A DNA stretch of 64,000 nt. It comes from Lactiplantibacillus plantarum. Lineage in GTDB: Bacteria; Bacillota; Bacilli; Lactobacillales; Lactobacillaceae. Shown here one piece after another: positions 8,786 through 17,410 of this stretch. Where the stretch lies: assembly GCF_014131735.1 (NCBI RefSeq), contig NZ_CP039121.1, positions 1-64,000 of the forward strand. The letters are read 5' to 3'. Position numbers and translations under genes: made by a program. Numbering within the stretch: position 1 is the first letter of the stretch; each line of letters begins with the position of its first letter. Below the pieces are notes generated by a model, which saw nothing but the letters and a program-made list of their open reading frames with translations, made no database searches and had not been told where the DNA came from.

Positions 8786-8847
8786 GATAAAGTAGTCAAA
8801 GTGCTTTATCCACGCTTTAAGGTGGCGTGGACTAGGCGCTTTTTTTC
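8786..8847 (+). promoter_or_regulatory. Attenuator-like leader upstream of mnmE
   Basis: Two mutually exclusive hairpins are visible. The terminator pairs AAGTGC plus TCCACGC (8799-8815) with GCGTGGA plus GCGCTT (8825-8841), followed by a run of T to 8847. The alternative pairs GATAAAG (8786-8792) with CTTTATC (8804-8810), which would occupy part of the terminator's left arm. This is the architecture of a transcription attenuator. It could instead simply be a short terminated RNA of about 80 nt. No known riboswitch signature was recognised. Confidence 0.6.
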
Positions 8848-8935
8848 TGCATTTTAGGACATATTATTAACTAATTGTAAGTAAATTTGGTATGGTATTA
8901 GGCGATGAAACGCTGACAAGAAAGGACATGATGGT

Positions 8936-10327
8936 ATGCCAACGACCACAGAATTTGACACGATCGCGGCAATTTCAACGCCGCCTGGTGAGGGTGGTAT
9001 TTCAATTATTCGGATTAGTGGGGACCAAACGTTTAACGTGGTGACCCAGATTTTTAAGGGTAAAGATCTCAGTCGAGTGCAATCACACACAATCAACTAT
9101 GGACATATTGTTGATCCTGATACCCATCAGGAAGTCGACGAAGTCATGGCGACCGTAATGCGCGCGCCTAAAACTTATACGCGTGAAGACGTAGTTGAAA
9201 TCAACTGTCACGGGGGACTCGTGGCAACTAATGAAATTTTACAATTGATCTTGAGTCACGGTGCGCGAATGGCGGAACCCGGTGAATTTACCAAGCGGGC
9301 ATTCTTGAATGGTCGGCTGGACTTGTCACAGGCGGAAGCAGTTATGGATCTGATTCGTGCTAAGACGGATAAGTCCATGAAGGTCGCGTTAAACCAATTA
9401 GATGGTGATCTATCTAAGCTGATTCGACATTTACGGCAAGATATTTTGGACGTATTAGCCCAAGTAGAGGTCAATATTGATTATCCAGAGTATGACGCGG
9501 TTGAAACAATGACCACCAAGATGCTGAAGGAGAAGGCTACCGAGGTCGCCCAAAGCATTAATCAACTGTTAGCGACGGCTAAGCAAGGTAAGGTCTTACG
9601 CGAAGGTTTGGCAACGGCGATCATTGGGCGTCCCAATGTCGGTAAATCTAGTCTGCTTAACCACCTTTTGCATGAAGACAAAGCTATTGTGACGGATGTT
9701 GCCGGGACGACCCGCGATGTGATTGAAGAATACGTCAATGTTCGTGGAGTGCCATTGAAACTCGTCGATACGGCAGGAATTCGGGACACTGAAGATAAGG
9801 TCGAAAAGATTGGGGTCGAGCGAAGTCGCAAAGCAATCGGGGCCGCCGATTTAGTCTTATTAGTGTTGGATAATAGCCAACCGTTGACGGCTGAAGACCG
9901 AGAGTTGTTGCAAGAGACTGACCAGTCAAAACGAATCGTTATCTTGAACAAGACTGATCTACCAGCCCGTCTTGATCAAGCTGAATTGGCGCAATTAGTC
10001 GATTTGAGTGACGTTTTAAGCATGTCAGTCTTGGAACAAAGTGGCGTCACGCAACTTGAACAACGGATTGCCAAGATGTTCTTCAATGAAGGTATCGAAA
10101 GTAGTCAAAATAACGTGATGGTGACCAATGCGCGTCACATCGGTTTGTTGAATCAAGCCAAACAAGCGTTGCAAGATGTTCAAACGGGACTTGCGGCTGG
10201 TATGCCAGTTGATTTGGTTCAAATCGATATGACCCGTTGCTGGGAATTCCTCGGTCAAATTACCGGGGATAGCTATGAAGATGAATTATTAGACCAGCTA
10301 TTTAGTCAGTTCTGTCTGGGTAAGTAG
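8936..10327 (+). CDS. mnmE: tRNA modification GTPase MnmE
   Basis: With MnmG, MnmE makes the carboxymethylaminomethyl modification at the wobble uridine U34 of certain tRNAs. The 463-residue protein shows the N-terminal tetrahydrofolate-binding domain ([21 protein letters not shown]), a helical domain, and an inserted G domain with [12 protein letters not shown] (G1), DTAG (G3) and NKTD (G4). The C-terminus ends in FCLGK, carrying the conserved Cys. RBS AAAGGA precedes the ATG. It is 18 bp upstream of mnmG, its functional partner. Confidence 0.97.
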   Translation: MPTTTEFDTIAAISTPPGEGGISIIRISGDQTFNVVTQIFKGKDLSRVQSHTINYGHIVDPDTHQEVDEVMATVMRAPKTYTREDVVEINCHGGLVATNEILQLILSHGARMAEPGEFTKRAFLNGRLDLSQAEAVMDLIRAKTDKSMKVALNQLDGDLSKLIRHLRQDILDVLAQVEVNIDYPEYDAVETMTTKMLKEKATEVAQSINQLLATAKQGKVLREGLATAIIGRPNVGKSSLLNHLLHEDKAIVTDVAGTTRDVIEEYVNVRGVPLKLVDTAGIRDTEDKVEKIGVERSRKAIGAADLVLLVLDNSQPLTAEDRELLQETDQSKRIVILNKTDLPARLDQAELAQLVDLSDVLSMSVLEQSGVTQLEQRIAKMFFNEGIESSQNNVMVTNARHIGLLNQAKQALQDVQTGLAAGMPVDLVQIDMTRCWEFLGQITGDSYEDELLDQLFSQFCLGK

Positions 10328-10345
10328 TGGTAGGAGGAAATTGGA

Positions 10346-12256
10346 ATGACAGAAGTAAAGCAGTACCCAGGCCGCGACTATGATGTTATCGTCGTTGGTG
10401 CTGGTCATGCCGGTTCTGAAGCAGCATTGGCCGCTGCCCGAATGGGTAACCGGACACTCTTAATGACGATCAACCTAGACATGGTGGCCTTTATGCCATG
10501 TAATCCATCGGTTGGTGGTCCGGCTAAAGGAATTGTCGTCCGTGAGATTGATGCTTTGGGCGGTGAAATGGGCCGTAACATTGATAAGACTTACGTTCAG
10601 ATGCGGATGCTTAATACGGGTAAAGGCCCAGCTGTTCGAGCTTTACGGGCCCAAGCTGATAAGCATGCTTACCATGCGGAAATGAAACACACGATTGAAC
10701 GGGAACCGAATCTGACGTTACGGCAAGGAATTGTCGATGGCTTAATTGTTGAAGATGGGGTCTGCAAGGGCGTTATCACGAATACGGGAGCGCGCTATAG
10801 TGCCAAGAGTGTCGTTTTGACGACTGGGACGGCGGCTCGTGGCAAGATTATCATTGGTGAACTAATGTATTCTTCGGGTCCAAATAATTCGCAACCAGCG
10901 ATGAAGTTATCTGGTGATCTGGAACGACTTGGATTTAACTTGGAACGGTTTAAGACCGGTACACCACCACGAGTCGATGGTAATACGATCGACTACAGTG
11001 TTACGGAAGAACAACCTGGTGATCCTGAACCACATCATTTTAGTTTTGAAACGAAGGATGCTGACTACATTGATCTAAAGCATCAATTATCTTGCTGGTT
11101 AACTTATACGAATGAGACGACTCATAAGATCATTCGTGAAAATCTTGATCGAGCACCAATGTTTACAGGCGTGATTGAAGGGGTCGGACCACGGTACTGC
11201 CCATCGATCGAAGATAAGATCGTGCGATTCGCTGATAAGAAGCGGCACCAATTATTCTTGGAACCAGAAGGCCGTAATACGGATGAATGGTATGTTCAGG
11301 GCCTTTCAACGTCGATGCCGGAAGAAGTTCAACAGCGGATTTTACATTCCATTAAGGGTCTTGAAGACGCTGAAATGATGCGCCCAGGTTATGCCATCGA
11401 ATACGACGTGGTGGCGCCTTACCAGTTAAAGGCAACCTTGGAAACAAAGTTGGTCAAGAATCTCTATACTGCTGGTCAAACGAATGGGACTTCTGGGTAT
11501 GAAGAAGCCGCTGGGCAAGGATTAATTGCCGGTATCAACGCTGGTTTGCGAGCCCTTGATCGTGGTCAATTCACTTTGAAGCGTAGTGATGCTTATATTG
11601 GAGTCATGATTGATGACTTAGTTACTAAGGGCACCAATGAACCCTATCGGTTACTAACGAGTCGGGCTGAATACCGGTTGATCTTACGGCATGATAATGC
11701 TGATTTGCGGTTAACGGATAAGGGCCGCGAGTTAGGATTGATTGATGATGAACGGTATGCGGCATTTGAGGCGAAACGCCAAGCAATCAAGAATGAACTT
11801 GACCGTTTAGGCAAAATCAGAATCAAGCCTAATGATGAGGTCAATGCTTTCTTACGTGCTCATAACTCTGGTGAGCTTAAGGATGGTGTGTTGGCGGCAG
11901 ATTTCTTAAAGCGGCCAGAAGTACAATATGCTGATTTAATGAAATTTATCCCGGCAGCACCCGAACCACTAGAACGGCATATTATTGAGCAAGTTGAAAT
12001 TCAGATCAAGTATGCCGGTTATATCCAAAAAGCAGAGGAACGTGTTGATCGATTGAAAAAGATGGAAGCTAAAAAGATTCCGGATCGGATCGATTATGAT
12101 GCGATCGACGGATTAGCGACTGAGGCTCATCAGAAGCTAAAGAAGATTCAGCCGACAACGATTGCACAAGCTTCACGGATCAGTGGGGTTAATCCCGCGG
12201 ATATTGCAATTCTGAGTGTTTATATTCAACAGGGGCGAATCGCTAAAGTTCAATAA
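10346..12256 (+). CDS. mnmG: tRNA uridine-5-carboxymethylaminomethyl(34) synthesis enzyme MnmG
   Basis: MnmG (GidA) is the FAD- and NADH-dependent partner of MnmE. The 636-residue length is typical. The N-terminus has the FAD-binding [21 protein letters not shown] motif, followed by [11 protein letters not shown] and the central [13 protein letters not shown] signature. The C-terminal helical domain is complete, with the [15 protein letters not shown] region that binds MnmE. RBS AGGAGG lies 9 bases upstream of the ATG. A strong terminator follows. Confidence 0.97.
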   Translation: MTEVKQYPGRDYDVIVVGAGHAGSEAALAAARMGNRTLLMTINLDMVAFMPCNPSVGGPAKGIVVREIDALGGEMGRNIDKTYVQMRMLNTGKGPAVRALRAQADKHAYHAEMKHTIEREPNLTLRQGIVDGLIVEDGVCKGVITNTGARYSAKSVVLTTGTAARGKIIIGELMYSSGPNNSQPAMKLSGDLERLGFNLERFKTGTPPRVDGNTIDYSVTEEQPGDPEPHHFSFETKDADYIDLKHQLSCWLTYTNETTHKIIRENLDRAPMFTGVIEGVGPRYCPSIEDKIVRFADKKRHQLFLEPEGRNTDEWYVQGLSTSMPEEVQQRILHSIKGLEDAEMMRPGYAIEYDVVAPYQLKATLETKLVKNLYTAGQTNGTSGYEEAAGQGLIAGINAGLRALDRGQFTLKRSDAYIGVMIDDLVTKGTNEPYRLLTSRAEYRLILRHDNADLRLTDKGRELGLIDDERYAAFEAKRQAIKNELDRLGKIRIKPNDEVNAFLRAHNSGELKDGVLAADFLKRPEVQYADLMKFIPAAPEPLERHIIEQVEIQIKYAGYIQKAEERVDRLKKMEAKKIPDRIDYDAIDGLATEAHQKLKKIQPTTIAQASRISGVNPADIAILSVYIQQGRIAKVQ

Positions 12257-12338
12257 TCATCAGTAGTAGGTTATGACTGGTGTGTTCAGTTGATATTAAC
12301 GAATGATGAAAGAAAAAATTAATATTTTTAACGATAAA

Positions 12339-12369
12339 GCACAATTCCAACTTGGAATTGTGCTTTTTT
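12339..12369 (+). terminator. mnmE-mnmG terminator
   Basis: A 12-bp perfect stem (12339-12350 with 12352-12363) and six T. The near-zero loop means the top pairs open; it remains a strong intrinsic terminator. Confidence 0.9.
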
Positions 12370-12469
12370 AGTGAGCTTACTTTTTAATTAGTACACGTTT
12401 CATTAAAAAAACAACAACACTTTAATTAATGATGACTAAATTAAATTAAGGTATTATACTTCAGAACTA

Positions 12470-12493
12470 GTAAACATTGTTTACAGTGTTTAC
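12470..12493 (+). promoter_or_regulatory. Triple GTAAAC/GTTTAC element before the WxL operon
   Basis: GTAAAC (12470-12475), GTTTAC (12479-12484) and GTTTAC (12488-12493) are spaced nine bases apart, the first inverted relative to the others, immediately before the ribosome binding site of the WxL gene. A possible promoter element (TATTAT) lies at 12452. This looks like a regulator-binding site or leader-RNA element; no regulator is known to me. Confidence 0.4.
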
Positions 12494-12514
12494 AAAATAA
12501 AGGGGGAGTTATTG

Positions 12515-13249
12515 TTGGTAAGAGTTAGTAAGTTAGTCAGTGGTATTTTAGTGGCAAGTAGTTTATTAGTGAGTTCGGGTGTCATCGCTCAGGCAGATAC
12601 GCCCGCTGCTCCCAACGCAGATAGTACGGCCAATACGACTGGTACGACTGATATTCAGGCGATGTTTAAAGGTAATAGTAGTCCGGTATCACCAGTTAAT
12701 CCGGATAATCCCAATAAGCCTGATAATAGCGGTGATAGTGGTAACGGTGCTAAAGCCGGTGGCGGCTTATCGCTGATCTACGTTTCTAATAAATTAGATT
12801 TTGGAAGCCATGAGATCGATGTTTTAAATCCAGAAACGTACACTGCCGCAGAAACTGATTCGGATTTATCAGGTTTATGGAACAAAAAAGCAGTCACAGA
12901 AGTATCTGATGTCCGAGGAAGTAATGCTGGTTGGACACTGGCCGTTGCCGGGAGTAGTTTGACTGGTACAGACGGTTCTGTAATGAAAGGGGCAACGCTT
13001 CAGCTACCAAAAGGTACGGTAACTAATTCTGGTGCAACTAATAATGGCGTGCAGTCCACTGAGGCTCTTAACGTGTTAGATGGTAATTCGGCGACAGTAT
13101 TATCGGCAGCGAAAGATCATGGTGCTGGTGTAACTGTTGATCAAATTGATCCAAGTAATGTTAAGTTAACGGTGCCGGCAAACACGGCTAAAGCGCAGGG
13201 GTACCAAACAACTTTGAACTGGAGTTTGAGTGATACACCAGCAAGTTAG
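12515..13249 (+). CDS. Secreted WxL-domain cell-surface protein
   Basis: WxL proteins attach non-covalently to peptidoglycan. The product (244 residues from the second of two tandem TTG codons, placed about 7 bases after AGGGGGAG) has a signal peptide (VSGILVASSLLVSSGVIAQA), a Pro/Asn/Asp-rich spacer (PVNPDNPNKPDNSGDSG), and a C-terminal WxL domain with both motifs: NAGWTLAVAG around residue 145 and YQTTLNWSLSDTP at the end. It heads a four-gene locus with a DUF916 protein, an LPxT-anchored small protein and a second WxL protein. TTG at 12512 is the alternative start. Confidence 0.88.
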   Translation: MVRVSKLVSGILVASSLLVSSGVIAQADTPAAPNADSTANTTGTTDIQAMFKGNSSPVSPVNPDNPNKPDNSGDSGNGAKAGGGLSLIYVSNKLDFGSHEIDVLNPETYTAAETDSDLSGLWNKKAVTEVSDVRGSNAGWTLAVAGSSLTGTDGSVMKGATLQLPKGTVTNSGATNNGVQSTEALNVLDGNSATVLSAAKDHGAGVTVDQIDPSNVKLTVPANTAKAQGYQTTLNWSLSDTPAS

Positions 13250-13265
13250 TTAGAATATAACCAAG

Positions 13266-13356
13266 AGGGGAAGCTAAAGCAGATGGCGATGGCTAACGGT
13301 TATTATGGATAAAGTAATCGTTGATGTAATCGCGAGCAGTGGCTTCCCTTTTATTA
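13266..13356 (+). other. Long-range inverted repeat between WxL genes
   Basis: GGGAAGC near 13268 can pair with GCTTCCC near 13342 across about 65 bases, and the right arm is followed by TTTT. It may be a processing site or weak terminator that uncouples the first WxL gene from the rest of the operon. Confidence 0.35.
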
Positions 13357-13401
13357 AATGATAGCTTTAAAAGATGCGTCATAATATGGGGTGTGTTGAG
13401 A

Positions 13402-14457
13402 TTGAAAGTGGTTATCCAATTCATAAGACTAATGGGTGTGAGTCTTGGATTTAGTATTTTAATCGGACAGACAGGAGTGTCGGCTAATCGGCAACAATCG
13501 GTCCACAACAACAATGTCGGTTTTAGTGTTGCCGCTGAGATACCAAAAAATCAGATTCATAAACAAAATTCTTTTTTTGATTTGAAAATGGCAAGCGGTC
13601 AACAGCAGACGTTACGGACAGTCATTTACAATGTCACTAATAAGGATATTAAGGTTCGAACGGCTATTCATACCGCGTATACGAATACTAATGGGACGAT
13701 TGAATATATTAATCCGGCCAAATCGTACGATCAGTCGTTAAAATACCGAGTCAGTGATTTAGCCACAATTCAGGGTGAGCGGACAATAACGATTCCGGCT
13801 GAAGGCTCCAAAACGGTCGCAATCAAGGTGAAGTTACCTAAGCAGCCAGTAAATGGCGTCTTGTTGGGTGGATGGTATTTTAAACGGGTTGATGACAAGG
13901 TAACAGGAGTAACGGAGAAAAGTATCAACGTTAAGAATGAGTATTCGTATGTTATTGGGTTGAAATTATCTTCAGGAAAATTGCCAATTCCTAATTTGTG
14001 TCTAGGGCCGGTGAAAGCTGGCTTGAACAATTATCATCGAAGCATTATTGTTGCGCTACGTAATCCTGTCGCAAGAATCATTCCGAATTTAAAAATCCGA
14101 ACGGTGATTATTAATAAGCGGCATCAAAAGGTCATTATTAAGAATACGAAAACGGGTGTCATGATGGCGCCAAACACAGTTTTTAAAGCACCAATGCCAT
14201 TAGGATCACAACAATTACAACCGGGTGATTATCAGTTACAAATGACGGTTAATAATCAGCGTCATCATTGGCGATTTAAACGAGATTTTCATATTAGTAT
14301 GACAGCAGCTCAAAAATATAATCATGAGTCAATTGATAATAAGGGGGTTAGTATGTGGATGCTAATTGGAATTGGCGCAATTTCAATGCTAGTACTGGGG
14401 TTAGGGTTAGGCGTAATCGTCTGGCTATGGCGGCGACAACGGCGGTCGAAGGATTAG
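13402..14457 (+). CDS. DUF916/DUF3324 WxL-interacting membrane protein
   Basis: This matches the WxL-interacting protein family (CscA-like): a signal peptide (VVIQFIRLMGVSLGFSILIG), an extracellular DUF916 domain (NVGFSVAAEIPKNQ onward), a DUF3324 domain (GLKLSSGKLPIPNLCLGPVK), and one C-terminal membrane helix (MLIGIGAISMLVLGLGLGVIVWLWRR split here into its core) with a basic tail. In characterised systems such proteins bridge peptidoglycan and WxL partners. The start is uncertain: TTG at 13402 follows GGGGTG at good spacing and gives a normal signal peptide, while TTG 13396 or GTG 13393 are alternatives. An upstream GTG at 13339 has no ribosome binding site. Confidence 0.85.
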   Translation: MKVVIQFIRLMGVSLGFSILIGQTGVSANRQQSVHNNNVGFSVAAEIPKNQIHKQNSFFDLKMASGQQQTLRTVIYNVTNKDIKVRTAIHTAYTNTNGTIEYINPAKSYDQSLKYRVSDLATIQGERTITIPAEGSKTVAIKVKLPKQPVNGVLLGGWYFKRVDDKVTGVTEKSINVKNEYSYVIGLKLSSGKLPIPNLCLGPVKAGLNNYHRSIIVALRNPVARIIPNLKIRTVIINKRHQKVIIKNTKTGVMMAPNTVFKAPMPLGSQQLQPGDYQLQMTVNNQRHHWRFKRDFHISMTAAQKYNHESIDNKGVSMWMLIGIGAISMLVLGLGLGVIVWLWRRQRRSKD

Positions 14458-14476
14458 GTTAATTAATGGGGGTAGG

Positions 14477-14818
14477 ATGGTGCAACGGTTTAGCGTGTGT
14501 GTAGCAACCATTTTAATCAGTTTAATAATGTTAACAATAACGGGAGTTGCGGCCGTTGGGGGGCGGTCAACAGTCACCGTTAGCTTTTATGCTGGTCAGA
14601 GAACTCAGCAACAGATAGATAATCGCAACGTTAAGATTCCTAATGGGACCAGGCCATATCGTGTGGTGACAGAAAAGACGTTGACAAGACCAAAGGGGTA
14701 TTATCAATTGCCACAGACTGATGAGCAGCTCTTAACCTGGTTTTATGCGAGTTTCGGTAGCGTGCTACTGATATTATTGATGGTTATCCGTTGGTTTAAT
14801 AAAGAAAGCTATTGCTAG
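14477..14818 (+). CDS. Small LPQTxE sortase-anchored protein of the WxL locus (CscD-like)
   Basis: A 113-residue protein with an N-terminal signal sequence (VATILISLIMLTITGVAAV), a short extracellular part, then LPQTDEQ at about residues 78-84 followed by a membrane helix (FYASFGSVLLILLMVIRW) and a short tail. LPQTxE is the sortase motif favoured in L. plantarum, so this is probably covalently anchored to the wall. Small LPxTG proteins of this kind (CscD) accompany WxL clusters. The ATG at 14477 follows GGGGG; the stop lies 19 bp before the next gene. Confidence 0.8.
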   Translation: MVQRFSVCVATILISLIMLTITGVAAVGGRSTVTVSFYAGQRTQQQIDNRNVKIPNGTRPYRVVTEKTLTRPKGYYQLPQTDEQLLTWFYASFGSVLLILLMVIRWFNKESYC

Positions 14819-14837
14819 GTAAGGAGGGACCGTAGAA

Positions 14838-16376
14838 GTGAGAAGGTTACTTACTGGCACGTTGGTCGTGGGTGGGCTGTTATTGGTAGTTTGCCTCATG
14901 GCTGTTAATGGGCAGGCAAAGGTTGTCGATGAGCCGACCAGTGCGATGCAGGATATTACAACTAATTTCGAACAACGAACAATTGGTCGAGTGCCATGGC
15001 CCATTACACACATTGCGGCTAATTATGTGCGAGATGGTCACATGACGCACAAGACTAGTCGAGTGAAAATTACTTTAGGGAAAGGTGTAGTACATTCGCC
15101 GAATGGTAAGGGATTATATAATTTATGGGATCTGGTTTTGAATCGCCAAGGCAAAGAGTATGGTGCAACTTTCCTGGCTTATAATATCAATAATCGAGTT
15201 TGGCGACCGCATCGAACAGATACTATCAAGACGCATGGAATCAAAGCAGGTCAGCCGGTTTGGATTGGTAATAAGAGCAGTACTAATGCGAGCAGTAATC
15301 CCATTCGAACACTGCCTGCTTACATGGTAACGAAGCAGTACTGTCAAATGGTTAGTCAGATTAAATTATCACCACATATTACTGGATTTGAGGCTAATAA
15401 GCGCATCATTACCGGGACGGGCACACAAGGTGGTGATCTAATCACGGCTAAATTTGGTAATCAGATCAAAAAAACACGAGTCGATCATGAGGGGCGCTGG
15501 CAGATGAAATGCTTTAGCGGTAATGGTCACTTGATGGTAACGGAAACAAATGCGTATGATGATATTCCAGGGCACACTGAAACGGTGATTAATAACGGAA
15601 CTCCACGAACGGATGCGACGATTAAGCTCAACTTGTTTTTAACTAATGGTCATACCTTTTCAACCGCTAAGGGACGCAAGGTATTAGTGACCGGAATGAT
15701 CTTGGGGACTGATCAGAATGATTTTGATCGCGATGTTGTTTTAAAAAATAACGCACTAACCATCCACTTTGCCCATGCTGATGGAACGCCCATCGCTAAT
15801 TATAAGGCTAATGGTTCGGTGAATGAGCCAGATAAGGCGGGGTATTTTCATCTGAAATTACCCACTGAATCGCTTAAACAAGGGCCTAATGATGTGAAAG
15901 TGTGGGTGTCAGATCAACACGGCCAACGATCTAATATTGATACGTTAACAGTTAATGTAAATTCAGGACTCATGTTTGGTCAAATCAATGCTCAAATGCG
16001 TTTTCGGAGTAACACGATTCCACAAAGCGAGCGCTTATTATCGCCCACAAATCAGTGGCAAATTGAGGTTCATGATACGCGATCAGTTGCTTCAAAGTGG
16101 TATGTGTATGCCACCGCAACTAAAATGAAGTCTGCTCAACACTCATTAATTGGGGATTTGGTCTATATTGATGCTGCTGGTCAAAAACATGTGATGACCA
16201 ATCAGGAAACGTTGGTAGGCCATGGCACACATACAAATCCTAATCAACAAACTACAAATATTGCAGCAACCTGGCAAGCGCGACAAGGTATTTTTCTCGA
16301 TGTTCAGCCCGAATTGTATGCAGGATCCTATCATGGAAAGATCAATTGGAGTTTGCAAGATACACCACAATCTTGA
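14838..16376 (+). CDS. Large secreted WxL-domain protein
   Basis: A 512-residue secreted protein beginning GTG at 14838 after AAGGAGG. It has a signal peptide (LLTGTLVVGGLLLVVCLMAV), a long N-terminal region likely to be the ligand-binding part (Ig-like stretches such as ITGTGTQGGDLITAKFG and LTIHFAHADGTPIANYK), and a C-terminal WxL domain. The distal motif YHGKINWSLQDTP is clear; the proximal motif is atypical, reading SKWYVYATA. It is the last gene of the WxL operon and is followed by a terminator. Confidence 0.85.
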   Translation: MRRLLTGTLVVGGLLLVVCLMAVNGQAKVVDEPTSAMQDITTNFEQRTIGRVPWPITHIAANYVRDGHMTHKTSRVKITLGKGVVHSPNGKGLYNLWDLVLNRQGKEYGATFLAYNINNRVWRPHRTDTIKTHGIKAGQPVWIGNKSSTNASSNPIRTLPAYMVTKQYCQMVSQIKLSPHITGFEANKRIITGTGTQGGDLITAKFGNQIKKTRVDHEGRWQMKCFSGNGHLMVTETNAYDDIPGHTETVINNGTPRTDATIKLNLFLTNGHTFSTAKGRKVLVTGMILGTDQNDFDRDVVLKNNALTIHFAHADGTPIANYKANGSVNEPDKAGYFHLKLPTESLKQGPNDVKVWVSDQHGQRSNIDTLTVNVNSGLMFGQINAQMRFRSNTIPQSERLLSPTNQWQIEVHDTRSVASKWYVYATATKMKSAQHSLIGDLVYIDAAGQKHVMTNQETLVGHGTHTNPNQQTTNIAATWQARQGIFLDVQPELYAGSYHGKINWSLQDTPQS

Positions 16377-16431
16377 TGAGTGGAAGAAAGATGTCATCAA
16401 GATGTGTTAGTTAGTCATTAAGGAAATTATG

Positions 16432-16464
16432 AATGACCGTCAAGATTGTTTTGGCGGTCATTTT
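16432..16464 (+). terminator. WxL operon terminator
   Basis: AATGACCG (16432-16439) pairs with CGGTCATT (16455-16462), followed by T. Partial pairing extends the stem inward. Confidence 0.75.
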
Positions 16465-16584
16465 AGTGTGATATCGTTGCAAGGTTACTTATAAATTTGT
16501 AAAAACGATTCACCAATACCAGACAAGCTGAGTTGATTGGACTATAATGATTGGAAGTTATAGCGGGGTAAGGGAGAACGTTTG

Positions 16585-17172
16585 ATGAAAACTTTTAAGA
16601 GTATTATGAGCTGGGTACTACCAATTGTAGTGGGGTTACTCGTCGCCATGGTGATCAGGCACTTTATTTTTACGATGGTTCGGGTGGATGGACCGTCAAT
16701 GGAACCTAACTTAGATGACAATGAGCGCGTCGCCGTGGTCAAGACAGCTAAGATTCAGCACCTCAGTGTCATCGTTTTTAACGCCTATCAAGTTGATCCA
16801 GACGCACGCTCCAAGACGGTCAAATATGTCAAACGAGTGATCGGAATGCCCGGTGATACAGTTAAATCTGAAGACGGCCGACTCTATGTCAATGGCAAGC
16901 TTGTCCCGCAGAAGTTCATCAGTCAGTATGAGCGGACGCAGGGAACGACAAATTGGGATTTGAGTACGCTGGAGAACCGTTACAGTTGGAATCTGAAAAC
17001 AACTAAGGTCCCTAAGCATTCGTACTTTGTGTTAGGTGATCATCGGTCAGTGTCAAATGATAGTCGTTACTGGGGATTTGTCCCAGCCAATAAGGTATTG
17101 GGCGTGGTCAAAGTGCCATTTTGGGACTCGAATAAAACTAAGCGCCATAATATTAATTCAATTAGTTACTGA
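16585..17172 (+). CDS. lepB: Type I signal peptidase
   Basis: The enzyme removes signal peptides from secreted proteins at the outer face of the membrane. The 195-residue protein has an N-terminal membrane anchor (VLPIVVGLLVAMVIRHFIF), the catalytic serine in VDGPSMEP (Ser38), the catalytic lysine in KYVKRVIGMPGD (Lys83) and the box E pattern GDHRSVSNDSRYWG. The ATG at 16585 follows AAGGGAGA; an in-frame TTG directly before it is unlikely. Its position after four genes for secreted or anchored proteins may be functional or coincidental. Confidence 0.95.
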   Translation: MKTFKSIMSWVLPIVVGLLVAMVIRHFIFTMVRVDGPSMEPNLDDNERVAVVKTAKIQHLSVIVFNAYQVDPDARSKTVKYVKRVIGMPGDTVKSEDGRLYVNGKLVPQKFISQYERTQGTTNWDLSTLENRYSWNLKTTKVPKHSYFVLGDHRSVSNDSRYWGFVPANKVLGVVKVPFWDSNKTKRHNINSISY

Positions 17173-17181
17173 ATAGCAGCC

Positions 17182-17212
17182 AGCGCGACTCGTTAGTGAG
17201 CGCGCTTTTTTT
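17182..17212 (+). terminator. Signal peptidase gene terminator
   Basis: AGCGCG (17182-17187) pairs with CGCGCT (17201-17206), extended by CTC/GAG pairs, followed by seven T. Confidence 0.85.
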
Positions 17213-17248
17213 GTATGCTCACCAACTGAATGGTAGGGGGGAACTAAG

Positions 17249-17410
17249 TTGGTTAGTCATTCTTTACAGGGAGAACAACGTGGGATGGTTAAAGTGACTA
17301 ATGTTGTTCAGAAAAGCAAACAAAAGGTAGCATCTAAATTGAATTTAATGGTCAATAAGCCTAGAATAATGGCAAGTATCACGATGGAGGCTGGTAAATA
17401 TGGCAACTGA
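17249..17410 (+). CDS. Candidate small protein (53 aa) overlapping the pepC start
   Basis: A TTG at 17249 stands seven bases after the strong ribosome binding site AGGGGGG (17235-17241) and opens a 53-codon frame ending TGA at 17408-17410, eleven bases into pepC in another frame. The product is basic (MVSHSLQGEQRGMVKVTN onward, Lys/Gln-rich middle, no membrane segment), and I recognise no family. The overlap suggests translational coupling to pepC. It may be a genuine leader ORF or chance; the good RBS and the stop/start overlap are the only evidence. Confidence 0.4.
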   Translation: MVSHSLQGEQRGMVKVTNVVQKSKQKVASKLNLMVNKPRIMASITMEAGKYGN

